Shown here: positions 26,584 to 34,635 of the stretch, piece by piece | Layout: each line of letters starts with the position of its first letter | Position numbering within the stretch: the first letter of the stretch is position 1 | Assembly: GCF_001672755.1 (NCBI RefSeq) | Contig: NZ_LZKI01000056.1 | Location: 1-64,000, forward strand | Source of the DNA: Mycobacterium colombiense | GTDB lineage: Bacteria > Actinomycetota > Actinomycetes > Mycobacteriales > Mycobacteriaceae | Direction of reading: 5' to 3' | Length of the DNA stretch: 64,000 nucleotides | The notes under the pieces: generated by a model | Told to the model about the DNA's origin: nothing | Databases searched by the model: none | What the model saw: only the letters and a program-made list of their open reading frames with translations | Position numbers and translations under genes: made by a program

Positions 26584-27304
26584 CCGCCCGGTGGTCGGCC
26601 TGACGACGTATCTGGAACAGGTGCAGACCGGCATCTGGAACATCCGTGCCGGGTACCTACCTTCCGAGTACTTCGAAGGCGTCATCCTGGCCGGCGGGAT
26701 CGCGGTGTTGCTGCCACCGCAGCCGGTGGACGCCGAGATCGTCGACGCGGTACTGGATGGCCTGCACGGATTAGTCATCACCGGGGGATACGACCTGGAC
26801 CCCGCCAGCTACGGTCAGCAGCCGCACCCGACCACCGACGCACCCCGCAAAGACCGCGACGCCTGGGAATTCGCGCTGTTGCAAGGAGCGCTGCGCCGTG
26901 GCCTGCCGGTGCTGGGAATCTGCCGCGGCGCACAGGTGCTCAACGTCGCGCTGGGCGGCACGCTGCACCAGCACCTGCCTGACGTCCTCGGCCACAGCGG
27001 GCATCGGGCGGGCAGCGGGGTGTTCACCAGGCTGCCGGTTCGCACCGTGGCGGGCACTCGGCTGGCCGCGCTGGTCGGGGAGTCCGCCGATGCGCCGAGC
27101 TATCACCACCAGGCCGTCGACCGGGTGGCGGACGGCCTGGTGGTCAGCGCGCGGGACGCCGACGGAGTCGTCGAGGCGTTGGAGTTGCCCGGCGACAGGT
27201 TTGTGCTTGCGGTGCAATGGCATCCGGAACAGTCGCTGGAAGACCTGCGGTTGTTCGCCGCGATCGTCGACGCGGCCCGGTCCTACGCGGGGCGCGCGAG
27301 TTGA
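26564..27304 (+). CDS. Class I glutamine amidotransferase / gamma-glutamyl hydrolase (PuuD-like)
   Basis: Peptidase C26 family (246 aa). The catalytic triad is visible: Cys in LGICRGAQVLNVALGG, His and Glu in LAVQWHPEQSLED. GLVITGGYDLDPASYG and FSRPVVGLTTYLEQ are family motifs. PuuD enzymes split gamma-glutamyl-GABA to glutamate and GABA, which fits a position between a gamma-glutamyl ligase and an aldehyde dehydrogenase. Start GTG 26564 overlaps glnA4, and the stop overlaps the aldC start (TTGA), indicating translational coupling. Equivalent to Rv2859c. Confidence 0.88.
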   Translation: MGLNAFSRPVVGLTTYLEQVQTGIWNIRAGYLPSEYFEGVILAGGIAVLLPPQPVDAEIVDAVLDGLHGLVITGGYDLDPASYGQQPHPTTDAPRKDRDAWEFALLQGALRRGLPVLGICRGAQVLNVALGGTLHQHLPDVLGHSGHRAGSGVFTRLPVRTVAGTRLAALVGESADAPSYHHQAVDRVADGLVVSARDADGVVEALELPGDRFVLAVQWHPEQSLEDLRLFAAIVDAARSYAGRAS

Positions 27305-28665
27305 GCGCCGCGCGGCTGATCAACCCGGCGACCGAGGAGGTGCTGCGCTCGGTCGAACACGCCGACGCCGCCGCGGTCGACGACGCGGTGGGCCGGGCGC
27401 GGGCGGCCCAGCGGCGGTGGGCGCGGCTGTCCCCGGCCGAACGGGCCACCGGCCTGCGGGACTTCGCCGCCGCCGTCGACGCCCATCTCGGCGAGCTCGC
27501 CGCGCTCGAGGTCGCCAACTCCGGGCATCCCATCGCGTCGGCCGAATGGGAGGCCGGTCACGTCCGCGACGTGCTGAACTTTTACGCTGCTAGTCCGGAA
27601 CGCTTGTCCGGCAAGCAAATTCCCGTGGCCGGTGGCCTGGACGTCACGTTCAACGAGCCGATGGGCGTGGTCGGTGTGATCACGCCGTGGAACTTCCCGA
27701 TGCCCATCGCGTCGTGGGGTTTCGCACCGGCCCTGGCCGCGGGCAACGCGGTGCTGATCAAACCCGCCGAGGCGACGCCGCTGACCACCCTCCGGCTCGG
27801 TGAGCTCGCGGTGCAAGCCGGCCTTGACGCGGACCTGCTGCAGGTGCTGCCGGGTCCGGGCGCGGTGGTGGGGGAGCGGTTCGTCACCCACCCCGACATC
27901 CGCAAGATCGTGTTCACCGGGTCCACCGACGTCGGCAAGCGGGTGATGTCCGGCGCGGCCGCTCAGGTGAAGCGGGTGACCCTGGAACTCGGCGGCAAGA
28001 GCGCCAACATCGTGTTCGCCGACTGCGACCTCGAGCGCGCCGCGGCGACCGCACCGGCCGGGGTGTTCGACAACGCTGGGCAGGACTGCTGCGCCCGCAG
28101 CCGAATCCTGGTGCAGCGCAGCGTCTATGACCGGTTCATGGAGCTGCTCGAGCCCGCCGTCACCGGCGTCGTCGTCGGCGACCCGGCGTCCCGGGACACC
28201 GAGATGGGTCCGCTGGTGTCGGCCGCACATCGCGACAAGGTCGCCTCGTATGTGCCCGACGACGCCCCCGTCGCCTTCCGCGGCACCGCGCCGGCCGGCC
28301 GCGGATTCTGGTTCCCGCCAACGGTTCTGACTCCGCAGCGCACCGACCGCAGCGCCACCGACGAGATCTTCGGCCCGGTCGTCACGGTGCTGGCCTTCGA
28401 CGACGAGCACGACGCCATCGGGTTGGCCAATGACACCAGCTACGGGCTGTCCGGATCGGTCTGGACCGACGACCTATCCCGCGCGCTGCGCGTGTCCCGG
28501 GCGATCGAATCCGGCAATCTATCGGTGAATTCGCACTCGTCGGTGCGGTACAGCACGCCGTTCGGCGGGTTCAAGCAGTCCGGGCTGGGCCGTGAGCTGG
28601 GCCCGGACGCGCCGCTTCACTTCACCGAGACCAAGAACGTGTTCATCGCGATCAGAGAGGACTAG
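27301..28665 (+). CDS. aldC: Aldehyde dehydrogenase AldC
   Basis: NAD(P)-dependent aldehyde dehydrogenase (454 aa). Motifs: VITPWNFPMPIASWGFAPAL, VFTGSTDVGKRV, the general-base Glu in TLELGGKSANIVF and the catalytic Cys in NAGQDCCARSRI; EIFGPVVTVLAFDD near the C-terminus. It would oxidise the gamma-glutamyl aldehyde or a related amine-derived aldehyde in this operon. The TTG 27301 start overlaps the previous stop codon. Equals Rv2858c. The next gene starts 3 nt downstream. Confidence 0.92.
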   Translation: MSAARLINPATEEVLRSVEHADAAAVDDAVGRARAAQRRWARLSPAERATGLRDFAAAVDAHLGELAALEVANSGHPIASAEWEAGHVRDVLNFYAASPERLSGKQIPVAGGLDVTFNEPMGVVGVITPWNFPMPIASWGFAPALAAGNAVLIKPAEATPLTTLRLGELAVQAGLDADLLQVLPGPGAVVGERFVTHPDIRKIVFTGSTDVGKRVMSGAAAQVKRVTLELGGKSANIVFADCDLERAAATAPAGVFDNAGQDCCARSRILVQRSVYDRFMELLEPAVTGVVVGDPASRDTEMGPLVSAAHRDKVASYVPDDAPVAFRGTAPAGRGFWFPPTVLTPQRTDRSATDEIFGPVVTVLAFDDEHDAIGLANDTSYGLSGSVWTDDLSRALRVSRAIESGNLSVNSHSSVRYSTPFGGFKQSGLGRELGPDAPLHFTETKNVFIAIRED

Positions 28666-28668
28666 GCG

Positions 28669-29448
28669 GTGGCGGTCGATCTCACCCAACGATTGGCGGG
28701 CCGCGTGGCCGTCGTCACCGGCGCCGGCGGGGGCATCGGTCTGGCCGCGGCGCGGCGGATGCATGCCGAGGGCGCCACGATCGTTGTCGGCGACATCGAC
28801 GCCGACGCCGGCGGCGCGGCGGCCGACGAATTGTCCGGCTTGTTCGTGTCCACCGACGTGTCCGACGAGGCCGCGGTCAACGCGCTTTTCGACACTGCGG
28901 CGCTGGCCCACGGGCGCGTCGACATCGCGTTCAACAACGCCGGTATCTCGCCGCCCGACGACGATCTCATCGAGAACACGGAACTGCCGGCGTGGCAACG
29001 CGTCCAAGACGTCAACCTGAAGTCGGTGTACCTGTGTTGCCGGGCGGCGTTGCGGCACATGGTTCCCGCGCAGAAGGGCTCGATCATCAACACGGCGTCG
29101 TTCGTCGCCGTCCTGGGCTCGGCGACGTCGCAGATCTCCTACACCGCCTCCAAGGGCGGGGTGCTGGCCATGTCGCGCGAACTGGGCGTGCAGTTCGCCC
29201 GGCAGGGCATCCGGGTGAACGCGCTGTGCCCCGGGCCGGTCAACACCCCGCTGCTGCAAGAGCTTTTCGCCAAGGACCCCGAGCGGGCCGCCCGCCGGCT
29301 GGTGCACGTCCCGGTGGGACGATTCGCCAACCCCGACGAAATAGCTTCGGCGGTAGCGTTTTTGGCCAGCGATGACGCGTCATTCATCACCGCTTCGACG
29401 TTCATGGTCGACGGCGGGATCAGCGCCGCCTACGTCACCCCGCTCTAA
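28669..29448 (+). CDS. SDR family oxidoreductase (Rv2857c-like)
   Basis: Classical SDR (259 aa): TGAGGGIGLAAARRM cofactor loop, NNAGISPPDDD, catalytic Ser in NTASFVAVLGS and Tyr-Lys in SYTASKGG, with PGPVNTPLL after it. NAD preference is suggested by the acidic Asp after the second beta strand (GDIDADAG). Last gene of the glnA4 operon, it may reduce or oxidise an alcohol/aldehyde intermediate. GTG 28669. Its stop overlaps the convergent PPE stop by 4 nt. Confidence 0.9.
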   Translation: MAVDLTQRLAGRVAVVTGAGGGIGLAAARRMHAEGATIVVGDIDADAGGAAADELSGLFVSTDVSDEAAVNALFDTAALAHGRVDIAFNNAGISPPDDDLIENTELPAWQRVQDVNLKSVYLCCRAALRHMVPAQKGSIINTASFVAVLGSATSQISYTASKGGVLAMSRELGVQFARQGIRVNALCPGPVNTPLLQELFAKDPERAARRLVHVPVGRFANPDEIASAVAFLASDDASFITASTFMVDGGISAAYVTPL

Positions 29449-30401
29449 CCGCCGTACTTATCGGCCGCATGTGACCCGGGATGCTCGCTGATCGCGACCA
29501 GTCGGATGGGCTCGCCGGCCCGGTCCTCGCGCAGCCGCTCCATCGTCGGGGCGGCGGCCGCCCAGGCGCGCGGCACCGACAGCACACCGACCGGCGTCCC
29601 GCGGCCCAGGCCGGCGTCCACGCCGTTGGTGACAGCGGGCTTGGGGAACAGCGATTGCAGGGCCGCGGTCTTGTTCAGCGAATTGAGGTGGCCGATTGCG
29701 AAGTCCGATGGCGCGGTCACCGAATTCAGTTTCGACAGCGATGGGGTGACCGCGGCGAGAGACGCTTCGAGCGTGCTCAGCGGTGACGACGACAGTCCTT
29801 TGAGGGCGTCGGGTATCGCCGACATCAGTTCACAGCCGGCGGATATGACGTCCGGCGCGGACTGCAGAGCCCAATTGCGTTTCGTCACAGCGGGATTGCC
29901 GGGAGGAGCGGGGAAGGGGGCCATCGTCGCGGCACCGGCCGCGGCCTCGGCGTAGGCATGCATGGCGTCGGCGTTTCGCGCCCACATCGCGTCGTACTCG
30001 GCGTCGACGTTCGCGATCGCCGCGCTCCGCTGGCCCAGGCAGTTCGTTGACACCAGCGACATTCGTCGCGTCCGGTTGCCGGCGATCTCCGGTGGCGGCA
30101 CCGTCGCCGTGAAGGCCGACTGATGCGCGCCGGCCGCCGCCGTGAGCTGGGCGGCCGCGTGCTCGCTGCGGGCCGCGACCGCGTCGAGCCAGGCCACGTA
30201 GCGTGCCGCGGCTTGGCTGAGCGCCGCGCCCTCGCCGTCCGCCGCCAGCCGTGCGGTCACCTCCCGGTAGTCGGCCGCCGCGCTGAAGAGCCGTGCGGCC
30301 AACGCTTCCCACGCCGCCGCGGCGCGCATCATCGATCCCGCGCCGGGACCCGAATACATCAGCCCGGAGCTGATCTCCGGAGGTAGCGCCGCGAAATTCA
30401 T
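29445..30401 (-). CDS. PPE family protein, PPE-SVP subgroup
   Basis: PPE protein (318 aa) starting MNFAALPPEISSGLMYSGPG, with the 180-residue helical PPE domain. The C-terminal part contains GVLSVPRAW, the SVP hallmark (GxxSVPxxW). Such proteins are exported by ESX type VII systems and usually pair with a PE partner, but no PE gene is adjacent. GGAGG lies 5 nt before ATG 30401; the longer frame to 30734 is not needed. It sits between the core glnA4 operon and the hydrogenase block. Confidence 0.92.
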   Translation of the reverse strand: MNFAALPPEISSGLMYSGPGAGSMMRAAAAWEALAARLFSAAADYREVTARLAADGEGAALSQAAARYVAWLDAVAARSEHAAAQLTAAAGAHQSAFTATVPPPEIAGNRTRRMSLVSTNCLGQRSAAIANVDAEYDAMWARNADAMHAYAEAAAGAATMAPFPAPPGNPAVTKRNWALQSAPDVISAGCELMSAIPDALKGLSSSPLSTLEASLAAVTPSLSKLNSVTAPSDFAIGHLNSLNKTAALQSLFPKPAVTNGVDAGLGRGTPVGVLSVPRAWAAAAPTMERLREDRAGEPIRLVAISEHPGSHAADKYGG

Positions 30402-30553
30402 TACGACCTCCGCCTGCCTGTGGCGGTACAAGTGGTGCCCGAAAACATGAGGGTCTTCTTTCACGAGATAGACACGGGGGTTACAAGCCGTGGGGCTCAC
30501 GTGTCGCGCGCACACCGTGCGGCGGCGAAACACGCCCAGCCCGGACGCGACGA

Positions 30554-31012
30554 TCAGCGGCGGGCGACGCAGATCCGGGTCAAGATATCTCGTTCGGGCG
30601 CGATGGCCGCGGGCGCGCGGGGTTGGGTGCCGCCGGGCGCAAGCCTTATCGGGGTGAAGGACAACGGCGCCGGCGTCCGCACCGACTGCGGTGACAACCG
30701 GTTCCACGTCAGGGGTCGTTCCTTGGTCATCCACGCGCTGCGGAACGGCTTCGTGTGGGTCTTGTTCGCCGGTGCGAAAGACCGCGCGGCGGCCGGGGCA
30801 GCCTGGCCGATGGCGACGGGACGCTCATGCGTCAACCCGGCCTGGGTGCCGACGGTTGCCGCTGACCATGCCGCCGGCTCCGGCGGCGCCGCCGCGGCGA
30901 AGTTGGGCCGCACCCACGAGCCCGTGACCAGGGCGGTGAACACCCCAAGTGCCGCGGTAACCGCGATGGCCAGCTGCCATCGCCGAGTTACGCCAACGCC
31001 CCGGAAAACCAC
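30554..31012 (-). CDS. Possible secreted orphan protein
   Basis: A 152-aa frame from GTG 31012. After a basic start (RGVGVTRRW) comes a hydrophobic segment (LAIAVTAALGVFTALVTGS) and then an Ala/Pro-rich, basic mature part ending RDILTRICVARR. This resembles a signal-peptide or single-pass exported protein. I recognise no family. There is no good Shine-Dalgarno, and a longer frame runs to 31120, so start and reality are uncertain. It has the same orientation as the PPE gene and the hydrogenase operon. Confidence 0.4.
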   Translation of the reverse strand: MVFRGVGVTRRWQLAIAVTAALGVFTALVTGSWVRPNFAAAAPPEPAAWSAATVGTQAGLTHERPVAIGQAAPAAARSFAPANKTHTKPFRSAWMTKERPLTWNRLSPQSVRTPAPLSFTPIRLAPGGTQPRAPAAIAPERDILTRICVARR

Positions 31013-31249
31013 AGTGCACCGAATGTACCGCGCGAAAATCGGTGAACGGTCCCAGCGAGCTGTGAACTCGATCCGAGTCCGATGTGGGTTTGCGCAGGTG
31101 GTGCGGCTGGCGCCCACCAATCAGCGATCTGACCCCGGGGATCGATGAGCTCGTTGAAGTCGGCGACGCCGTGAATGGCGAGCGTGAACCGGGCCGGCCC
31201 GAATCGGCGACCTAATTGAACTGCCGGTAGCACCGGCCAACGACAGGCG

Positions 31250-32374
31250 CTACGGCCGGTAAGCGAGGAGCGGGATCGCCATCTCCGCCGGGGTGGCTCC
31301 GCCGTGAAAGCCGACCAGGCGGGCCGTTTCCGGGGGCTCGTGCGCGCTGGCCAGCACCGCGGCGTCGCCGGAACAGACGACCACCACGTCGCCGAGGCGC
31401 GACAGGTTCCGGGAATCGACCGGCCCGAACATCCCGGTGGCCACCGCCTGCTCGCGGCTGTACACGGTGGCGCAGCCGTCCAGCAGCTCGCCCCAGGCGG
31501 CCTGCACGTCGGCGGCGGCGCCCGGCTCGGTGTGCAGATACCGCACCCGCGGCTCGCCGGCCACCACCCGGATTCCCTCGGCCAGCCGGGGATCGGTGTC
31601 GAGGTCGATGCGCGCTTCCGCTGGGACGTTGATGCCGCCGTGGTCGGCGGTCACCAGCACCGCCGCGTTCGCGGGCAGCGCGTCGAGCAGGCGCGACAGC
31701 AGCGCGTCGATGTTGGTCGCCGCGGTATGCCACTGCTCGGAGCCGATGCCGAAGACGTGGGCGGCGGTGTCGAGCTCCGCGGTGTAGCCGTAGACCAGCC
31801 CGGGCGCCGCGCGCAGCTCGTCGGCCAGCAGCCGCGCGTAGTCGTCGGTGGGGCCGGCCGGGTGGAATTCGGCGCCGCGGTACGCGGCCTCCGTCAGTCC
31901 GCTGCCGAGGAACGCGGCCGGCAGCACGGCGCGTGCGCTCACGCCGGCGTTTTTGAGCCGTTCGAACCAGGTCGGCACCGGCTGCCAGATGGCCGGGGGT
32001 GGGTCGTCGCGCCACCGGACGTGGTGGAGCACCCGGTCCGTGCCGGGCATCTTGAGCGTGAAGCCCAGGATTCCGTGCTCGCCCGGGAGCGCACCGGTGC
32101 CCAGTGACACCAGGCTGGTCGGCGTCGTCGATGGGAACGTGCAGTCCAGCCGGGTCAGCCGCCCGGTGGAACCGGCCAGCACGGAGGCGAGCACCGGCGC
32201 GCCGCCGGCCAGCCGCGGAAGCAGGTGCCAGCCCAGCCCGTCGACCAGCACGACGAGCACCCGGTCGATCCGGTCGGCGCCGGCCCAGTCCGCCACCGCC
32301 AGGTTGTCAACCGCATCCGGGACCCCGAGCAGGGCGGCCGCGGCGGGCAGCACGTCGCACAGCGAACCAGGCAC
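31250..32374 (-). CDS. Alkaline-phosphatase-superfamily phosphodiesterase/nucleotide pyrophosphatase
   Basis: A 374-aa enzyme of the type I phosphodiesterase fold. Metal and nucleophile blocks are visible: VLVVLVDGLGWHLLPRL, the Thr/Ser nucleophile region CTFPSTTPTSLVSLGTG, YTAELDTAAHVFG (Asp/His) and VLVTADHGGIN. No signal peptide, so cytosolic. The substrate is unknown. It lies 21 nt after the DUF6390 gene at the 3' end of the hydrogenase operon, on the same strand, so it may belong to the operon, or may simply be a neighbour. Start GTG 32374. Confidence 0.82.
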   Translation of the reverse strand: MPGSLCDVLPAAAALLGVPDAVDNLAVADWAGADRIDRVLVVLVDGLGWHLLPRLAGGAPVLASVLAGSTGRLTRLDCTFPSTTPTSLVSLGTGALPGEHGILGFTLKMPGTDRVLHHVRWRDDPPPAIWQPVPTWFERLKNAGVSARAVLPAAFLGSGLTEAAYRGAEFHPAGPTDDYARLLADELRAAPGLVYGYTAELDTAAHVFGIGSEQWHTAATNIDALLSRLLDALPANAAVLVTADHGGINVPAEARIDLDTDPRLAEGIRVVAGEPRVRYLHTEPGAAADVQAAWGELLDGCATVYSREQAVATGMFGPVDSRNLSRLGDVVVVCSGDAAVLASAHEPPETARLVGFHGGATPAEMAIPLLAYRP

Positions 32375-32395
32375 GGGGCCAGTCTGGCGGTGAAG

Positions 32396-33142
32396 TCAGA
32401 CGCGCGCCAGTCGGTGCCCGGTGGCCAGCAGCTGCCGATTCGTGCTGTCGCTCAGCGCACAGAGCTGCGCCGGCGACAGCCGGCCGCACAACCGGCCCCA
32501 GTGCATCGCCACCACATCACCGGCGGCCACGTCGGGCACGGCGCTGTACCCGTCGGCCCACACCTCGAGCACGCGCGCCGACGGTTTCGACAGGGCCAGC
32601 GCCCGGCCGTCCCAGGCCAGCCTTCGGCACAACACCTCGACGCGGTCGGCGTCGCGGGAAAGCACTGTCCCGGAGGTGATTCGGCAGTTATCCAGCACGC
32701 TCAGCGGCTGCTCGTCCATACCCCGGCCGAGGAACCGCGTCCACGGATACACCCCGAACACGTGGAAGCAGTGGTTGCCGGCGGCCTCGCACGCCAGATC
32801 CGCGGTCAGGTGCGACCAGTAGTGGCCTGCCTGCGGGCCGATGATCGCGAGCAGCGCGTCGAAGAATTCCTGCGGGTCCAGGCCGGCGGCGACGCCGCCG
32901 CCGAGCCAATACGATTCGACCAGGCGGTAATCCAGCGGGTCGGCGATGCCGGTCAGTTTCGACAGCACCCGCAGGTACGGCCACGCGCCGGAGAACTTGG
33001 TCGCCGCCCTGCGCACGTCCGCGACCGACCCGTCGCGCAGGGTGGCCCCCAACGGCGGACCGCAGTAGCCGAGCGCGTTGGGCGCGTAGGCGTAGCGGGC
33101 GAACATCTCGGCGCCCGCGTCGCGGCTGTCCGGATCGGCCAA
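32396..33142 (-). CDS. DUF6390 family hydrogenase-cluster protein
   Basis: A 248-aa soluble protein of unknown function. Conserved-looking segments are MFARYAYAPNALGYCGPPLG, YWLGGGVAAGLDPQEFFDAL, AAGNHCFHVFGVYPWTRFLG and ALSKPSARVLEVWADG. I associate it with DUF6390, a family reported in actinobacterial hydrogenase loci. Its Cys and His residues (GNHCFHVFG) could bind metal. It begins 3 nt after hypD at TTG 33142, with GGGGGTGA upstream, so it is co-translated with the maturation genes. Confidence 0.75.
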   Translation of the reverse strand: MADPDSRDAGAEMFARYAYAPNALGYCGPPLGATLRDGSVADVRRAATKFSGAWPYLRVLSKLTGIADPLDYRLVESYWLGGGVAAGLDPQEFFDALLAIIGPQAGHYWSHLTADLACEAAGNHCFHVFGVYPWTRFLGRGMDEQPLSVLDNCRITSGTVLSRDADRVEVLCRRLAWDGRALALSKPSARVLEVWADGYSAVPDVAAGDVVAMHWGRLCGRLSPAQLCALSDSTNRQLLATGHRLARV

Positions 33143-33145
33143 GGA

Positions 33146-34285
33146 TCACCCCCGACCGGCCTGGCCCACCAGCTTGACGGCGTCGCGGTGCATGCGGCCG
33201 AAGTTGTAGTAGGCCGCACACGCGCCCTCCGGCGACACCATGCAGGTTCCGATCGGTGTCTCCGGTGTGCAGGCGGTGCCGAAAACCTTGCATTCCCAAG
33301 GCTTGAGCACACCCTTGAGCACCTCACCGCACTGGCAGGCCTTCGGGTCGGCGACCCGCACGCCGGGCATCGCGAACCGCAGCTCGGCGTCGAACTCGGC
33401 GAAATCGTCGTGCAGCCGCAGCGCGCTCTGCGAGATGAAGCCCAGCCCACGCCATTCGAAGTGCGGACGCAGCGCGAACACCTTGCCCATCAACGCCAGC
33501 GCCGCGGGGTTGCCGTGCTCGGGCACCACCCGCTTGTACTGGTTCTCCACCTCACAGCGACCCTCGCGGATCTGACGCAGCAGCATCGCGACCGAGGCCA
33601 GGATGTCCAGCGGCTCGAAACCGGCCACCACCAACGGCTTTCGATACACCTCCGGGACGAACCGGTAGGGCCGGTTGCCCACCACGGTGGACACGTGCCC
33701 GGGGCCGATGAAACCCGACAACCGCAGGTCCGGTGACTCCAGGATGGCCCTGATCGGCGGCACGATGGTGACGTGATTGCAGAACACACTGAAGTTGGGC
33801 AGGCCCAATTCGCGCGCCCGCACCAGAGTGACCGCGGTCGAGGGCGCGGTGGTCTCGAAACCGATGGCGAAGAACACCACTTGCCTGCCGGGGTTGTCGA
33901 CCGCGATCTTCAGCGCGTCCAGCGGCGAGTAGACGAACCGCACGTCGGCCCCGCGAGCCTTGGCGTCCAGCAGACTGCCGTGCGAGCCGGGCACCCGCAT
34001 CATGTCCCCGAAGCAGGTGAAGATCACGTCGGGTTGGCCGGCCAGCCACATCGCATCGTCGATGCGTCCCATCGGGATCACGCAGACGGGACAACCCGGG
34101 CCGTGCACCAGTTCGACGTTGTCGGGCAGCAGGTGTTCGATGCCGTGCCGGTAGATGGTGTGCGTGTGCCCGCCGCACACCTCCATGAACTTGAAGTTCT
34201 CACCGCCGTTCCCGGCCAGGTGCTCGATGGCCGTCAACAGCTTGCGCGCCGCGGCCGGGTCGCGGAATTCGTCAACGAATTTCAT
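33146..34285 (-). CDS. hypD: Hydrogenase maturation protein HypD
   Basis: Scaffold Fe-S protein (379 aa) that with HypC carries the Fe(CN)2CO group for the [NiFe] site. Motifs: MEVCGGHTHTIYRHG, HGPGCPVCVIPMG, GFETTAPSTAVTL. The four [4Fe-4S] cysteines are in the C-terminal stretch (CQCGEVLKG, WECKVFGTAC, GTCMVSPEGACAAYY). ATG 34285 has AGGAG 6 nt upstream, whereas TTG 34300 lies within hypC's end. Placed between hypC and DUF6390. Confidence 0.96.
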   Translation of the reverse strand: MKFVDEFRDPAAARKLLTAIEHLAGNGGENFKFMEVCGGHTHTIYRHGIEHLLPDNVELVHGPGCPVCVIPMGRIDDAMWLAGQPDVIFTCFGDMMRVPGSHGSLLDAKARGADVRFVYSPLDALKIAVDNPGRQVVFFAIGFETTAPSTAVTLVRARELGLPNFSVFCNHVTIVPPIRAILESPDLRLSGFIGPGHVSTVVGNRPYRFVPEVYRKPLVVAGFEPLDILASVAMLLRQIREGRCEVENQYKRVVPEHGNPAALALMGKVFALRPHFEWRGLGFISQSALRLHDDFAEFDAELRFAMPGVRVADPKACQCGEVLKGVLKPWECKVFGTACTPETPIGTCMVSPEGACAAYYNFGRMHRDAVKLVGQAGRG

Positions 34286-34296
34286 TGCCGCTCCTG

Positions 34297-34569
34297 TCAA
34301 ACGATGGCCGACGAATCGAAGGCCTGCATTTCGGTCGTGTAGGTGTCGCCGAGTTTCTTGATGGCGGCCAGAGTGAGCAGCGCCTCGGTCTCGTCGATCT
34401 TGGCCATCGCGAAACCGACGTGCACCAGCACCCAGTCGTCCGGTGCGGGCATGTCGTTCTCCAGCAGCCGGACGCTGATCGTCCGTTGCACTCCGCTGAC
34501 GTCAACTTTGGCCAGGCAGTTGGCGGGATCGGTGATCTCCACGATCCGGCCCGGAATTCCCAGACACAT
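34297..34569 (-). CDS. hypC: Hydrogenase assembly chaperone HypC (copy 1, beside hypD)
   Basis: 90-aa HypC/HybG/HupF chaperone. The essential N-terminal Cys is in MCLGIPGRIVEI. The body follows the OB-like pattern GVQRTISVRLLEN and DDWVLVHVGFAMAKIDETEA. It binds HypD and then the hydrogenase large subunit precursor. A second hypC lies at 39562-39828, and a third HypC-like domain is fused to a SIS protein at 36469. Gap of 11 nt to hypD. Confidence 0.95.
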   Translation of the reverse strand: MCLGIPGRIVEITDPANCLAKVDVSGVQRTISVRLLENDMPAPDDWVLVHVGFAMAKIDETEALLTLAAIKKLGDTYTTEMQAFDSSAIV

Positions 34570-34589
34570 CTTTCTGCTCCTTTCGTCTC

Positions 34590-34634
34590 GTGGCGACCCG
34601 CTGCGCCCGGCTTCGCCGCGCTTGCGATCGCCAC
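34590..34634. repeat. 45-bp GC-rich inverted repeat, copy 1 (hypE-hypC gap)
   Basis: Begins GTGGCGACCCGCTGCGCCCG and ends GCGATCGCCAC, with the ends complementary. It lies 1 nt after the hypE stop. Homologous copies are at 44060-44104, 58741-58773 (partial), 58784-58828, 61738-61780 and 61794-61836. Confidence 0.85.
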
Positions 34635-34635
34635 G

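Noticed and set aside
32225..33736. 503-aa plus-strand frame opposite DUF6390/hypD
   Set aside because: Composition is Arg/Gln/His-rich as in other shadows. The minus strand has tightly packed real genes.
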